64,000 nucleotides of DNA, taken from contig OZ026530.1 in assembly GCA_964019695.1 (NCBI GenBank), positions 40,670,944-40,734,943 on the forward strand, written 5' to 3'. Position numbers and translations under genes: made by a program. Below, one piece after another: positions 35,035 to 46,288 of this stretch. Every line of letters starts with the position of its first letter. The first letter of the stretch is position 1. The notes beneath the pieces were generated by a model. The model had not been told where the DNA came from. It was given only the letters and a program-made list of their open reading frames with translations, and did not search any database. This DNA is from Loripinus fragilis. Taxonomy: Eukaryota; Mollusca; Bivalvia; Lucinida; Lucinidae.

Positions 35035-35980
35035 GTTGCCATGGCAACTATAATCAGGAATTTTAAAAACCTATTATTTTGTGTTTGAATTGCAGAGGTA
35101 TATTATGTAAAATATGTTTAAAAGTATTCATATTCTGTTGTGCTGGAAGGAGATAGTTTGCTTTGAATATGCCCTTTTCATTGAATATGCCATTTTTGTG
35201 AAATCGCTTATGGTATGATGTTTTAGTTGCCATGGTATCATGAACTGGGATAATTCATTTGTAAATTTGATTTAGGTGATGAAAATCAGGTGCTGGTTAC
35301 ATAATATGTACATAAATAATCAATCTAATCCTTTGTTTAGGAGAGATATTTTGCTTTGAATATGCTCGTGTTTCGCAAAATCACTGACTATCCGATGATT
35401 TGGTTGCCATGGTAACCTATATTTAAATAATTTATTATTTTCAATTTTTTATTTTTGTTAATCAGATGTGGACATGCCAGAATGTGTATAAATTATCTAT
35501 ATTTCTGTTTGCAAAAGCAAGATAGTTTGCTTTGACATTGCAGTATTTGGTAAAATTTCTGACGGTCAGTTAGTTCCGTTGCCATGGAAACAAAAATTAT
35601 AAACATATTTATAGGTTTATTATTCATGGCATTTGTTAATCAGACATGGGTTATTTAGACTCTATATGTGTTGTTCATATACAACTTTGCTATAGAAAGA
35701 TATTCAGATTCAAAAATGGTCGATTTTTAGTGTTCTGAATATTGGTTTCTATGGTGACACGTTTGTTGCTAGGCAAGAGGATACAAATGGCATATTTCAT
35801 TTTTCACTAAAATTTTGAATACAACTTATGTGGTCGTCTAAAGAGAACTAGCAGTGAATGTAATCAAAATAAAACTTGTATCACAAAAACCAGCCTGAAA
35901 AGTGTCAATTTCACATTTTTCCTTGGGCAACTCTCCGCCAATCTCCAAGAAATCTTAATTTCCGGTTTCCATGACAACCA
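35035..35980. repeat. About 180-bp diverged repeats, each with an X-box-like palindrome
   Basis: GTTGCCATGGCAAC (35035), GTTGCCATGGTATC (35226), GTTGCCATGGTAAC (35403) and GTTGCCATGGAAAC (35578), then weaker GTTTCTATGGTGAC (35745) and GTTTCCATGACAAC (35965). The sequence around them (GATAGTTTGCTTTGA) repeats with the same spacing. Confidence 0.85.
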
Positions 35981-36933
35981 CTGTCAGAAAAAGGGAATGC
36001 TTTGTTTTTTTGAAAGTTTTTCTTTCAACAAGTCTCATTAAATGGAGGTAAAATTATTGATATCTGTGACTAGTCACTTATCACAATCTGCATGATTCTT
36101 AGGGAGAATGCTAATTAAAATTTAAAAAAATATGGCAATAGATAACTTAACATGGAATAAGGTACATTTTCTCCGGAAATTTACTCTTGACAGCATTTCT
36201 GTTTCTATACCACTGAGCCACTGCGCTCACACGGCATTGGTTTTGAGCCATTTTGTATTCCCACCAGAATCTTCAGCAAATACATGTATTAAGGCTAAAC
36301 GTAGAATGCTTATTCAGCATAGCATGCAAAGTGTTTAGGCCTGAAAGATGTTCCCTCAAAGATGACACATTTGAAAAACTTATGATGATTAAATCTAATC
36401 ATCAAAGAAACAGTTTAAAAATAGCTGACTGAGCAAAAGGTTGCAGTTGTGTAAAAGACAATTTCCATTTTACATACTTTTTAAATCTATCTTGCTATGT
36501 GGTACTGTATAGTGTAATACATCTATAAAGTATGTAGGCAGATATAATGTATGATGTATCAACTTTTAAAACCTGTGCATAGTGTATATATATTTTTTTA
36601 ACTTTTATAAGAACTTGAATAAATTTCATAGCTAATTATTTCTCATTTATTGAAGAAATAACAGTATAGAACATGGCTTTATATAAACTTCAAAGACCCT
36701 ATCCGTCTTTATAATTTTCAAATATGAGTACTATATAGCATTGCAATTTTACATAAAAACTTCAAAGGTAATTAGTAATGTATTTGATTACATTTCTAAA
36801 GTAATTGTAATTGTAATCATTACATTTATACAGGTCCTGTAAGTGTAATGTAATTGTAATCATTGATAAGTCAAAGTAATTGTAATGTGTTTGAATACTT
36901 TTCAAAGTATTTGGCCCCTTGTCTGCATGATAA

Positions 36934-37612
36934 GCTAATCAGTGTTCTTAGTATTTTTGGGTCGTTTCAGTTTACACTCGCTCCCTTCTTGCTTCAATTA
37001 TAGATTATAGCAATTCCATCAGACGATGAGCGTGACGTTCGTCGCTTACAGTTTAAAGCCGATGACAGGGATTTTAATCTCGTCTGTGTAAGAGTCTATG
37101 TGTGTATCGGCTGAATACACAACCACGTTCGTCTTTATTTTCCAAAACTTTACATATAGATTTTGCTTGCAATAGATTGATAGGTCCGTTATAAATATCC
37201 CCTGCGCTGAAATGTGCTTACTTGCAAGTTACTAAATTTAAGTTTCTTTTGTTGGGTAACCAGGTTTTGTAAGACTAACGTGGATCCCCCCCCCACCCCA
37301 AACGAAACTTCCTGGATCCGCGCATGAACCTGGTGGTCGTAGTTTTCCGTAGCGAGAAAAATTTAAGGAGAAAAACGATCTCGAAGATTGATCAATCTTT
37401 GAGCGAGGTTCTGACCTTGAGACTTGTGGAAAAGTTCAGCTTTTTTTAGCATGATCTCATTTTTATAATTATCCTCAGTTGTTTGGTTAAAAAAATCTGT
37501 TATTTTCATTGGATAATTTATAATGAATATTCAAATGAGGGTACCGTCCTTGGAAAAAGCATGACCGACATGTCCGTAAATTGATTTGATGCGCTTTGGG
37601 AGGTTATTGCAT
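36934..37612. other. Remainder of duplication copy B
   Basis: Aligned to 6362-6955. It has a 2-bp indel and other changes that break the long frame of copy A. Confidence 0.6.
37258..37328. mobile_element. GGATCC-type MITE remnant
   Basis: An insertion relative to copy A that holds GTGGATCCCCCCCC and CTTCCTGGATCCGCGCATG, the terminal sequence of the 25304 MITE family with the middle removed. Confidence 0.6.
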
Positions 37613-39469
37613 GCGAGCAAACAGAAACACATTCCGGTCTTGGCTGCATATAGAATTTTTTTTATAGAACAACTATTTATAGTACAACTAGCTATTTATA
37701 ATTTTCTATTTATGTGGGTTTTCCTATGACATGACAAGTAATCAAATCTGCGACCACATGCACCCAAATCAGTTCTTTTTGTTTCGCTTCCGAAAAAGGA
37801 CCTACTACGAGGGGAGTGAGTGGTTCGCAAGTCATTTTGTTTCAATATCTGGTACGGATACCTGTGACCTCCATTTGTAGATGAAGGTCTTGGATCTGTA
37901 CCAGCTATTTAATAAACGACAGACCTAACAAGGCTAACATTTTATGATATCGCGTGTTACTGTAGAACTACCTTCAGTTAATATCATGTATTTGCATAAA
38001 TGTAGCACCCTCTTTGGCATTTCTGAGGCCCCCAGGGGGTCTGTGCTCCCTTGATCCCTGAAAATAATGCATTGATCTCCCCGTCTCGCTGCAAATAATG
38101 TCCTCGTCTCCCTTAAAGTATTTGCTTTCGCTCCCCAAATCCCTAAAAATAGTTCAGCTTCTCCCCAGATCCCCAAAAGTATAAGCTAATTCTCCCTAAA
38201 ATGTATTTATCTTTCCGTAGAATTGAAATCGCATACTTAAAAACTATGAAGCTATATAAGAGCACATGACTTAATGATCACTTAATATTTTGTCTTATAC
38301 ATGTAAAGACAGGTCTTTGCCATGGAATACATGACATATAAAAGCCATGGAATGCATGACATAATAAATCTCAATGAGGCCCAGATTATGAGGTCATCCT
38401 TAAAATGTTGTTGCTGTACCTGATAGAGTAGGCTTAGAGTTTAACAAACCGCTTAAACTAAATTTTAATCTAGACACTTTAGTGATAGTATTTAACTATA
38501 AAAAGTTTTTTCTTCAATTGCTATATTAGTGCCTATATGCTTGTTTAACTTCTGCTAAATCAAGTAAGTATATATCTGATAAGAATTCTTCAAACATTCC
38601 TTTAAAAGGGCTAATTACCAAAGAAGATAATAACATAGCAGGTGTGTAGGTGGGCCCGTTACATGGTGTAATCACAGTGTTGCTAGGGGGTTCAGGGGCA
38701 TGCTCCCCGGATATTTTTTGACAAAAAGGTGTGATCTGGTGCAATCTGGGGCGTCCCAAAGTATGTTTTTACCAACCTAAAAATCAACAATGTTAAGGAA
38801 AAAAAAATCAACAAGAAAATTGCCATATGCCATGTTTCTCTCTCATATCAATCTTGATAGCATGTTAGTATGGAAATAAATACATTTATAATTTACAAGG
38901 GGGGTCTGGGGGCTAGCCCCCCAGACGCAGAATAAATTGTTAAAAAATCAAACAAAATGGAGGTTTTCCCTTTTTTTTTTTTTTGGCAAGGGTCCCTGAA
39001 TCCCCAAAATTATGAGCTTGCTCCCTAGCTCCCCTAAAATAATTACCAGTGCTCCCCAGCTCCCTGAAATTAAATTACCATTCTCCCCAGATCCCCAAAA
39101 CCCCTGGCGGCCCCATTTCTTCTCAAGCAATTAAAATAGTGCACAAGTTATAAACTTGTTTTAAAAGGCAGCTTTGGAGATTAGTCATGACCTATAAAAC
39201 AGCAGTATACAACGCCGGGGTGTCAAACAGTGTGGATCCAGATCAGGACCAACGCTCAGTCGGACCTGACTTGGATCCGGACCGCTTGTATATAATTCAC
39301 TAAACATATCAGAAGAAGGGCTAGATGCTCCTCGGGAAAATTGTTGTTGTTTTCACATCATTAATATATGTTAATGTGTAGGCTAAAAACATTGTTATAT
39401 GTTTTATGCTGAATCAATATATTGTATTGTATGGTATTGCAAACAATTGTTCGACTGCATTCGCAAGTC
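37613..39469. repeat. Spacer with two about 33-bp CTCCCC arrays
   Basis: 38030-38200 and 38985-39115 consist of diverged units built on CTCCCCAGATCCCCAAAA. Between them is a GTCTGGGGGCTAGCCCCCCAGAC hairpin near 38907. A sequence similar to CAGTGTGGATCCAGATCAG lies near 39228. No gene is recognised. Confidence 0.65.
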
Positions 39470-40290
39470 AACAAACACTAAATCTGAAAGCTTGAAAGGT
39501 TTAATGACATCAGAATGATAGCGTTTGGTAAAATCGATCATTTTTTCATTGATAATTATGGATTTAACTAAAGTTGACCGATTTTGCATTGGGACAGATA
39601 GGGCCTACAGATTCTAGAAATAGCCGATCTTGTGTTATTGAGACTAGGCATAATTTTTAAGCTTAAAGTAAAATATTCAAGGAAACGAAAATAAGAAACT
39701 ACGAAAACCAACCTTTTAGAGCAACGATAAGCTGACTCGGTTAGAAATAATATCAATGTACTACCCTGCTACCTACACCACGATAAAAAGGTAAAATCTC
39801 GTAAAATCTGGCGTGAAAATAATGGATGGCAACTCTTACTAAATTTAACAAAGATTTATATCTGTAACTGCATTCCCGTATATCTAGTTATTTTTAAAGT
39901 GCTTTATTGCTGTTTGCCATATACTGTCTTTTACATGAAATAATACATGTACCGTTATTTACCCGTTTCTGTGAAAATTATATAGTACACGTTAATGCAT
40001 TGTAGGCCTACGCATACACTGTCGCGGTTCACGATCTCAACAATACACATTAAAAGTTTAAACATTTTGTGAATGTTTCTGTTACGCAGCTCAGCTCCTT
40101 TATAAAGTTTAAATAAATTTCGATACAAAGCATATGAGTGCCAAGTCAAAAGCAGAAATTCAGGCAGTGCTATCTTTACACCAGCGGGCACCGTAGTCCA
40201 CTATTTTAGCTCATCTGAGCGGCGCCAAAGGTTCAAAGTTTAAGAATAGCAGTCCGTCGCCGCCATCGTCAGACGGTTCATATTTTCATA
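39470..40290. repeat. Second duplicated block, copy 2
   Basis: Matches 14480-15230. The frame corresponding to MSAKSK.. has a TAG after LHQRAP, and indels elsewhere. Confidence 0.8.
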
Positions 40291-41140
40291 AAATATATCT
40301 CTAATGCCAGATGGTCAATTGTGATTTAATTTCATGCAGAACGTTATCATGTAGGGGTAAAGACTGTAAAAGGTTTTTGGGCTGATTAGATTGTTATTCT
40401 GGTTACCATGGCAACATAAATCCCCCATAGATCTATAATGGGGAAAACGAAAAAAAAAAACTTTTCTCTGAAACAATGAGGTGTACACACAGCTTATATA
40501 TTTTTGTATGTAGCAATGTCTAGTGATCCCCTACATAAATCCTGCCAATCAAGCCACTGGGTTCAAAATGGTCATCCCCCTACTATAAAACAGCCGGTTT
40601 CATCTGAGAGGGTTTACAATAATTGTGAATTGCCTGTGGCGATTTACAATATTTATGAATGCTTGGTATCGATTAGATACTGATCTTCAGGGCCAGATGT
40701 AGTGTTAACGTCTGTGATTGACAAGTTTATGTTTTTGTAGGGAATTCTGACTTCAGTTTGTTGTTGTTTCTTAAAGGTCATATTTATTAGCATGTCGATT
40801 CTGATGGGGTGTTTTAACACTTTCGAAAGGTTGTGATGAAAGATGTTACTAAGTTTAGTAAAATTACATAAGCCCAATAAATAGATCATGACAATTCTAA
40901 CACTGATTGGTCGATATAAATAGAAGCTTAACTACGTAGAGGGCGCTTTAAAGTTAACTTGAAATATGATTGGTTAATGATGATGTCATTAGGTGGCGCT
41001 GTGGTCAGCTTCTATCACGTGACTTCAAGGTATATAAGAAGAAACCCAGTGTCAGAGCTGGCGATTTCGAAACTTTTGGTGATAGTTAGTTTCTAGAAGT
41101 ATTTAAGTTGGACTTTAGAAGATTTAATAAAATTATAAAA
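40291..41140. other. Unassigned sequence upstream of retroelement copy 3
   Basis: No ORF is supported. A lone GTTACCATGGCAAC at 40402-40415 matches the X-box consensus. The promoter-like cluster is listed separately. Confidence 0.4.
40969..41040 (+). promoter_or_regulatory. Pol II promoter-like cluster
   Basis: In order: an inverted CCAAT box (ATTGG, 40969), an E-box CACGTG (41016-41021) and TATATAAG (41031-41038). These are consensus matches only; the nearest + strand object is the broken RT element from 41145. Confidence 0.35.
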
Positions 41141-41144
41141 TTCT

Positions 41145-41996
41145 GAAGATTGTTGATGTAATTTATAAGACATAGAAACTCTAAAATTACTTTGAAAACA
41201 CAACACGAACTTAAACCTTTTCTAAATTTTATAGACGATACTATGATTTGGCGAATTCTTCTGATACTGAAGCTCCGTTTTTGGACTTGAACTTGTAAAT
41301 AGCAAATGACATAGTTTCTCCTAAAATTTATGATAAACGGGGGGATAGGAGCGCAGTGGCTCAATGGTAGAGTGCTTGACTCGACACCGAGGGGCCGCGG
41401 GTTGGAGCCTTATAGGCGTCACTGCGTTGTGGTCCTTGAGCAAGACCCATTTATCCTAGCTTAGTACTGGTTCAACCCAGTAAGACTCGTACCTGTTTAA
41501 CTGAAAGATTGTTGATGGGACGTAAAGTATCAAATCAAACAAACAAAACAAACATGATAAACAGGATGACTTTAATTTTGAAATAGTAAATTTCCCATTT
41601 CCTGATTGAGATATTCCTCACTCTCCTTCCTATGGTATATATATTTCTCAGTTTTTTTCGTTTTGCTAGAGTATGTTCTAATGTTGATGACTTCAACAAC
41701 AGAAACTTATTTTTAACTGCTAAGTTATTAAAACAAGGTTGTGGATATCATAAAATTCAAAAAGCATTTTCTAAATTCTTCCACAGACACACAGAGTTAA
41801 GTGTTAAATACAACATTTGGTTAAAAACCTTTCTGCAACAAGGCATATCAGAACTTATATTTTATGGTGCTTTAGTTTATATATTCAAACGAATTGTTGG
41901 AAAACCTAATTTGAGTGATCAATTAAAAAAGATAATAAAACTTTATATAAGGGAATGATAACTTGGATATCATGCGACTGTCTGCATGCCTAGTGT
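41145..41996 (+). pseudogene. Reverse transcriptase remnant, two joined fragments
   Basis: 41145-41250 is a diverged piece of the RT C-terminus (FYRRYYDL readable at its end). At about 41251 the sequence jumps to an earlier part of the protein (ANSSDTEAPFLDL, then a stop, then IVSPKIYDKR). After the SINE it resumes with DDFNFEIVNFPF and continues to AKLLKQGCGYHKIQKAFSKF, ending near 41996. The KxFSKF region is thus present twice. Several stops and frameshifts make it non-functional. Homologous to 7808-8762 and 45460-46288. Confidence 0.75.
41339..41553 (+). mobile_element. SINE family 1 with 9-bp target duplication
   Basis: The tRNA-like head has GTGGCTCAATGGTAGAG (box A region) and GGGTTGGAGCC (box B region). 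The body contains AAGACCCATTTATCCTAGC, and the tail is AATCAAACAAACAAAAC. It is flanked by ATGATAAAC at 41330-41338 and 41554-41562, so it inserted into the RT pseudogene. Confidence 0.88.
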
Positions 41997-42640
41997 TAAA
42001 CCACAGTTTATAGCTTTGGTTTCCTCTTTAATTGCACGACGGTGGGTCAGGCCTCAGACTCTATGACGGCTCTGAGGTAAAGCTTAAATCGGTGGGTAGG
42101 TGCCTGATACTTATCTGTAGTTGGACCCAGTGTGGCTCAACTTGAGGTTTTCTTTAGCTCTGACTATCTGTGAGTCATTTGCCCTTTTCTTTGTTTCATC
42201 ATGGTGTGTTAATTTGATTAGAGTGTTTTTCCATGATGATACATTGCATTAGTTAGATGGCCTCCATGCGAGCTGAACATTTCTTATACTTCAACAACAA
42301 CGGAATCTAGGGCGACGATTTGGTACCAGTAAAATGCATTTAAGCCCCCCTGTGGCTTAGGCTGCTGTCCGTTCTAAGGCGGTGGTTCTGTTGTTGTTGA
42401 CTTTTTGTTTATTGTTACTCCCAGTGTGGGAGTCTGTAATTGTTTTACGTTTTGTTGTACGTTACTTTTATTTCTTTCTAATATTGCAATTATCTTGATA
42501 GGGAAGAGGGGGCTGGTTACTTTGCTTGGTTTGTCTTCCTGTTGTCTCGTAGTGGTTGAGCGGCTCTTTCTCACGGTGCCATGGGGCTGTCTGCGGTTTT
42601 TGTGATTGTGGTATTTCCGGATCATACTCACTTACTATTT

Positions 42641-43219
42641 TTGAATGCAGCCATACTAGTTTATGTCATATTCTCGTTTGTAAGTTTCCATATCGCTACC
42701 AACCCTGCTCGTTCAAACTGATTCTGTATCAATCGTTTGGAGATATTGCCTCTCAGTATCATTCTAGAGTAGCTGTTGTCGTTGAAAGTAGAAATGTCAG
42801 TATACATGTATGGGCATATGAATAAGTCTGTGTTAAGGATGTCAGGTATACCAATATGTCTATTTTCTATGCTTTTAGTTTATAATATGGTTGAGGTGAT
42901 TTTTTCATAAATGCTTCGAGAGTGTAAAACTTGAACGTTTCCTAAACAATTGTATAGTCAATTTATTACCCGTTTGATTATTTTCGTTTAGGGGTGGACT
43001 AAAGACTTTTTCGAATTATCTATTTTTAGAATTGAACATAACTCATCCTGGCAAAGCTGTTTCAACAATAATCATAAAGTAGAAACGTATTCAGATTTAT
43101 GTTAGAATCGGCTGTTACATGCGTTATCTTAAATACATATTATCTTATTTAAGTTATCCATGAATAATTTTTGAAAGTATAACGCAGCAAACCAAACATC
43201 TATGTGCCTTGATCCTCAT
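42641..43219. other. Spacer
   Basis: Nothing recognised. Confidence 0.4.
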
Positions 43220-43500
43220 CTGAACTAAGGGTGAGGTTGGTGCACCGTTAAACCGGTTTACGCCCTCTAGTATAATATTTTTACTGACCATACCAAGGCG
43301 ATGCTTCTTTTGTGAATCATTTATGCTATTTCTGTCTTGTTATGTTATACTTTCATGCACGTCTGCTTGTTGATGCCTTGTGGTCACCCCTTGGCTCTCG
43401 TTTGTGATGTCTAATTGTGACGTTGTCACTTTCTCATTGGTATCCTGGGTCAGGGGTGGTGCTTGATTGTGTCGATTCCTGATATTTGCCCTCTTTTTTA
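43220..43500 (+). mobile_element. Retroelement 3' end, subfamily I, solo
   Basis: This is the reverse complement of the 3' region at 7270-7560: GTTAAACCGGTTTACGCCC, ATATTTTTACTGACC, TATCCTGGGTCAGG and GATTCCTGATATTTGCCC. No RT is attached. Confidence 0.75.
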
Positions 43501-43621
43501 CTTTTATAAAAATTATAGATCAAAGTGAGTCAGAAAAATGATTCCGGGTAAGACTGACCATGACCTGCTAAAAAGCACCATGGGTGCGATCTTGGCTCGC
43601 AGCAATTCCTAATCTCTGGGT

Positions 43622-43940
43622 GTTGCTTTACTGCTTAGGGGTGGATTAGGCGCCGTGGGGCCGGTTTGGGGCCCTCCAGTGGGATGTTTTTGCTGTCCGT
43701 TTCAGGGCGGTGCATTTTTTTGGATCGTTTGTATTGTTTGCGTCTTGTGTTTGTCGTGATTTTGCGTCTGTTCGTTGCTGCCTTATGGTCGGCTGCTGGG
43801 AGGGGTCTGACCTCTTGGCTCTTATTTGTGATGTTTAATTGTGTTTTTGTCACTTTCCCATGTGATATCCTGGGTCAGCTGTGGTACTTGATTGTATCAG
43901 TTCCTGATCTTTACCGCCTGTCTTACTTGTCATATACATT
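43622..43940 (+). mobile_element. Retroelement 3' end, subfamily I, solo, diverged
   Basis: Same order of blocks as 43220-43500 with GC-richer sequence (GCCGTGGGGCCGG for CCGTTAAACCGG), then GATATCCTGGGTCAG and GTTCCTGATCTTTACC. Confidence 0.7.
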
Positions 43941-43954
43941 CAGCGTAACATGAT

Positions 43955-44575
43955 TAAATTTTTTGGTGGAGACTTTTGGAGAATTTTAAGATTTGGTACA
44001 TATAATGCATTTAAGCCCCTTATGGCCTAGGCATCTGTCTGCTCTAAGGAAGTGATTCTATCACTGATAGATCATCACTGGCGTAGCCAGAACGCCAAAA
44101 AAAGTTACTCACATTAAAGGGAGACGACTGGATCAAGCAGTGATTCTCTTCAATTGCGTCCCTTTTCGAAATGGGAAATTTCTCTTCAAGGAAAGAATTT
44201 TCTCCCAGAAGTAGCAAATTCTTTCCTTTAAGATCAGTTTTTATGGTATGGAAAATCACTTTTACCACTTTAGGTGACCTTCCTTGAAAGGTACTATTTT
44301 TATTAAGCACGTAAGCAAATGCATAATGAAAGCTACGCCATTGGTTCATTGTTTGTTGTTCCTCCTATTTTGTGTGTTTTTTTGTTTGTCCCTTGTTTTG
44401 TGGTATGGTTCTTGGAGTCGTTTCTAGTTTAGCAATTATCATGCTGAGGAAGAGAGATGGTTACTTAGCGTAAATGGTAATGTGCTTTAAGTGTCTCTTC
44501 CTCGCAATTCTGTCGGTTATTATTCAGTCCGCATCGTGGCATTTCTTGATCATACCCACTGTCATCTAGGATATC
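43955..44575 (+). mobile_element. Retroelement 3' end, subfamily II, split by a MITE
   Basis: TAATGCATTTAAGCCCC..GTCTGCTCTAAGG on the left and GAGTCG..GGCATTTCTTGATCATACC on the right match 19160-19470, with the 44076-44343 MITE between. Confidence 0.65.
44076..44343. mobile_element. MITE with CACTGGCGTAGC ends
   Basis: CACTGGCGTAGC on the left and the inverse CAATGGCGTAGC on the right; 268 bp. No clear target duplication was seen. Confidence 0.65.
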
Positions 44576-44931
44576 AGATTGTAATTATCCTATCCATTGA
44601 TGGCCCAATTACCCCCACTAGGCTTTAGCTGATTTCAACATGTGCATGCACAGATATCGTTTCAGGAAGTTTAAGATTGCTGCGGTACTGGCCATTTTGT
44701 TATTGATAGTTTCAATTACCAGATAAAGGTTGCAGCATCAAATTTAAACGCTAGACTTATTGCTTGTGGTCTTCGGGTAAAGAGGGTTGGTACATTTAGT
44801 GTAGTACTGTATCGTAACCAATCACACGTAAATTTGATTTTGTATTTTGCCCGAATTGCATATTGGTAGTTCTATCAGATAAAAAAATTACTTTGTTTGG
44901 AAACTACATGTATTTTCTCAAATGCTACAAA
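44576..44931. other. Spacer
   Basis: Nothing recognised. Confidence 0.4.
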
Positions 44932-46288
44932 AGTAAGTAAGGGTGCAAAGATCAGGAATCGATACAATCAAGTACCACACCTGACCCAGGATACCAAAGT
45001 GACAAACTCACAGTAGACACCACAAACGAGAGCCAAGAGGTCAGCCCTTTCCCAGCAGGTGACCACAAAGCACATATAAACAGACGCGCACAAAGACATA
45101 GCAAACACAAGACAGAACAAAAACATAAAAGATCCACAAAAGAAGTACCGCCTTGGAACGGTCAGTAAAATATTTTACTGGAGGGCTTAAACCGGTTTAA
45201 CGGCGCCAACCTCACCCTTAATTCAGATGTGGATCAAGACACATAGATATTTGGTTTGCATGAAAGACCCCTAACTTATCAATGCATCATCTCCTAAAAC
45301 ATATAAATCAAGATATAACAAGGAGATAAAGCAAGGATAAGGACTCAACAGTAAACTAAACTGAATACCAGAGCAAAAGAAATCCAACAGGTAAACCCCG
45401 GTGGGCCCGACAAACAGCCAAAGCATCAGGCCCCTACCATCTCATCAATAGATAAGTCTTTAAGTCAGAACCATCATAGAGTCTGAAGTCCGACCCACCG
45501 GCGTGCAATTAAAGAGGAAAGCAAAGTTGCCAACCGTGATTGGGTTGACTACCAAGCATGCAGTCTGTTGCAATACATTAATGTTATAGCCAATCTTTTT
45601 ATAATGGGAAATTATTTTAATGAACTGCGCTGAAAAATTATTAGAGCCAACAATCTTCTTCAATTTATACATCAAGTCACCATAGAAATCAGGTTCCGAA
45701 AGTCCTTGGAGCAAGAGAGATTTAAGTCCAACTTGGAATTTAGAAATCAAATCATAGTATCGTCTATAAAATTTTGAAAATGTTTTGCGAAGTTTATGAT
45801 ACCGATAGCCTTGTTTAAGAATTTTCTGAGTTAACAATTTATTGCGAGTGTTGAAGTCAGCAACATAGCTAGATGCTCTAGCAAAACGAGTGAGTTGAGA
45901 GATATAGCCTCCATAGGATGTAGAACGAGGAACATCACCATATAAAAATGGGAAATTGACAATTTCAAAATCAAAGTCGTCACGTTTATCATAAATTTTG
46001 GTAGAAACAATATCATTAGAAATTGACAAATGCAAGTCTAAAAATGCGGCTTCGGTATCAGAGGCATTGGCTTTATTCAGTTGGAGCTCTGAAGGGTATA
46101 TTTGACTAACCATATTGTCAAGATAAACCTTATTAATATTCAAAATATCGTCCAAATATCTTGAAGTAGTGTTAAACGCATCAATAACATCAGCCTGCTT
46201 ATCATCAGAAAGAGACATCATAAAGTCCCTTTCATAACAAAACAGGAATAAATCTGCAACCAGGGGAGCACAATTAGTGCCAATAGGT
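44932..46288 (-). mobile_element. Reverse-transcriptase retroelement, subfamily I, copy 2
   Basis: Nearly identical to 7270-8600 over its whole length, including the 3' region. The 5' truncation falls inside the RT palm at 46288. Confidence 0.85.
45460..46288 (-). pseudogene. Reverse transcriptase C-terminal part, frame intact
   Basis: The frame is open from 46288 to the stop at 45460. It begins inside the GxPMGTN motif (here PIGTNCAP), so the fingers and upper palm are missing. It keeps the catalytic YLDD and the full C-terminal region, ending NCTPVGRTSDSMM. It gives the unbroken reference for the frameshift in copy 1. There is no endonuclease after the RT. It cannot be active because of the truncation. 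Confidence 0.78.

Larger units (their letters stand above)
32132..36925. mobile_element. hAT-type non-autonomous DNA transposon, 4.8 kb
   Basis: The left end is CAGACCTGGG and the right end, read inward, is CAGACAAGGGGCC. It is flanked by a perfect 8-bp target duplication, CATGATAA (32124-32131 and 36926-36933), diagnostic of hAT. Copy A of the duplication has a single CATGATAA there (6354-6361), so the empty site is known. Both ends are packed with GTAATTGTAAT-type motifs, probably subterminal transposase sites. No transposase is seen inside; the interior is repeats, listed separately. The insertion is younger than the segmental duplication. Confidence 0.9.
25960..37612. repeat. Segmental duplication, copy B (contains hAT insertion)
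   Basis: Matches copy A (530-6955) in the same orientation. Without the 4.8-kb hAT element it is about 6.9 kb. It also has a longer upstream minisatellite array, a retained LINE fragment and a 70-bp MITE remnant at 37258-37328. Confidence 0.9.
41145..42640 (+). mobile_element. Retroelement subfamily II, copy 3, rearranged
   Basis: RT remnants are followed by a 3' region running from GTGGGTCAGGCCTCAGACTC to CATACTCACTTACTAT, shared with 18868-19475. Its RT/3'-region junction matches subfamily I (CCTCTTTAATTGCACG), which shows the two subfamilies are related. A SINE interrupts it. Confidence 0.75.
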
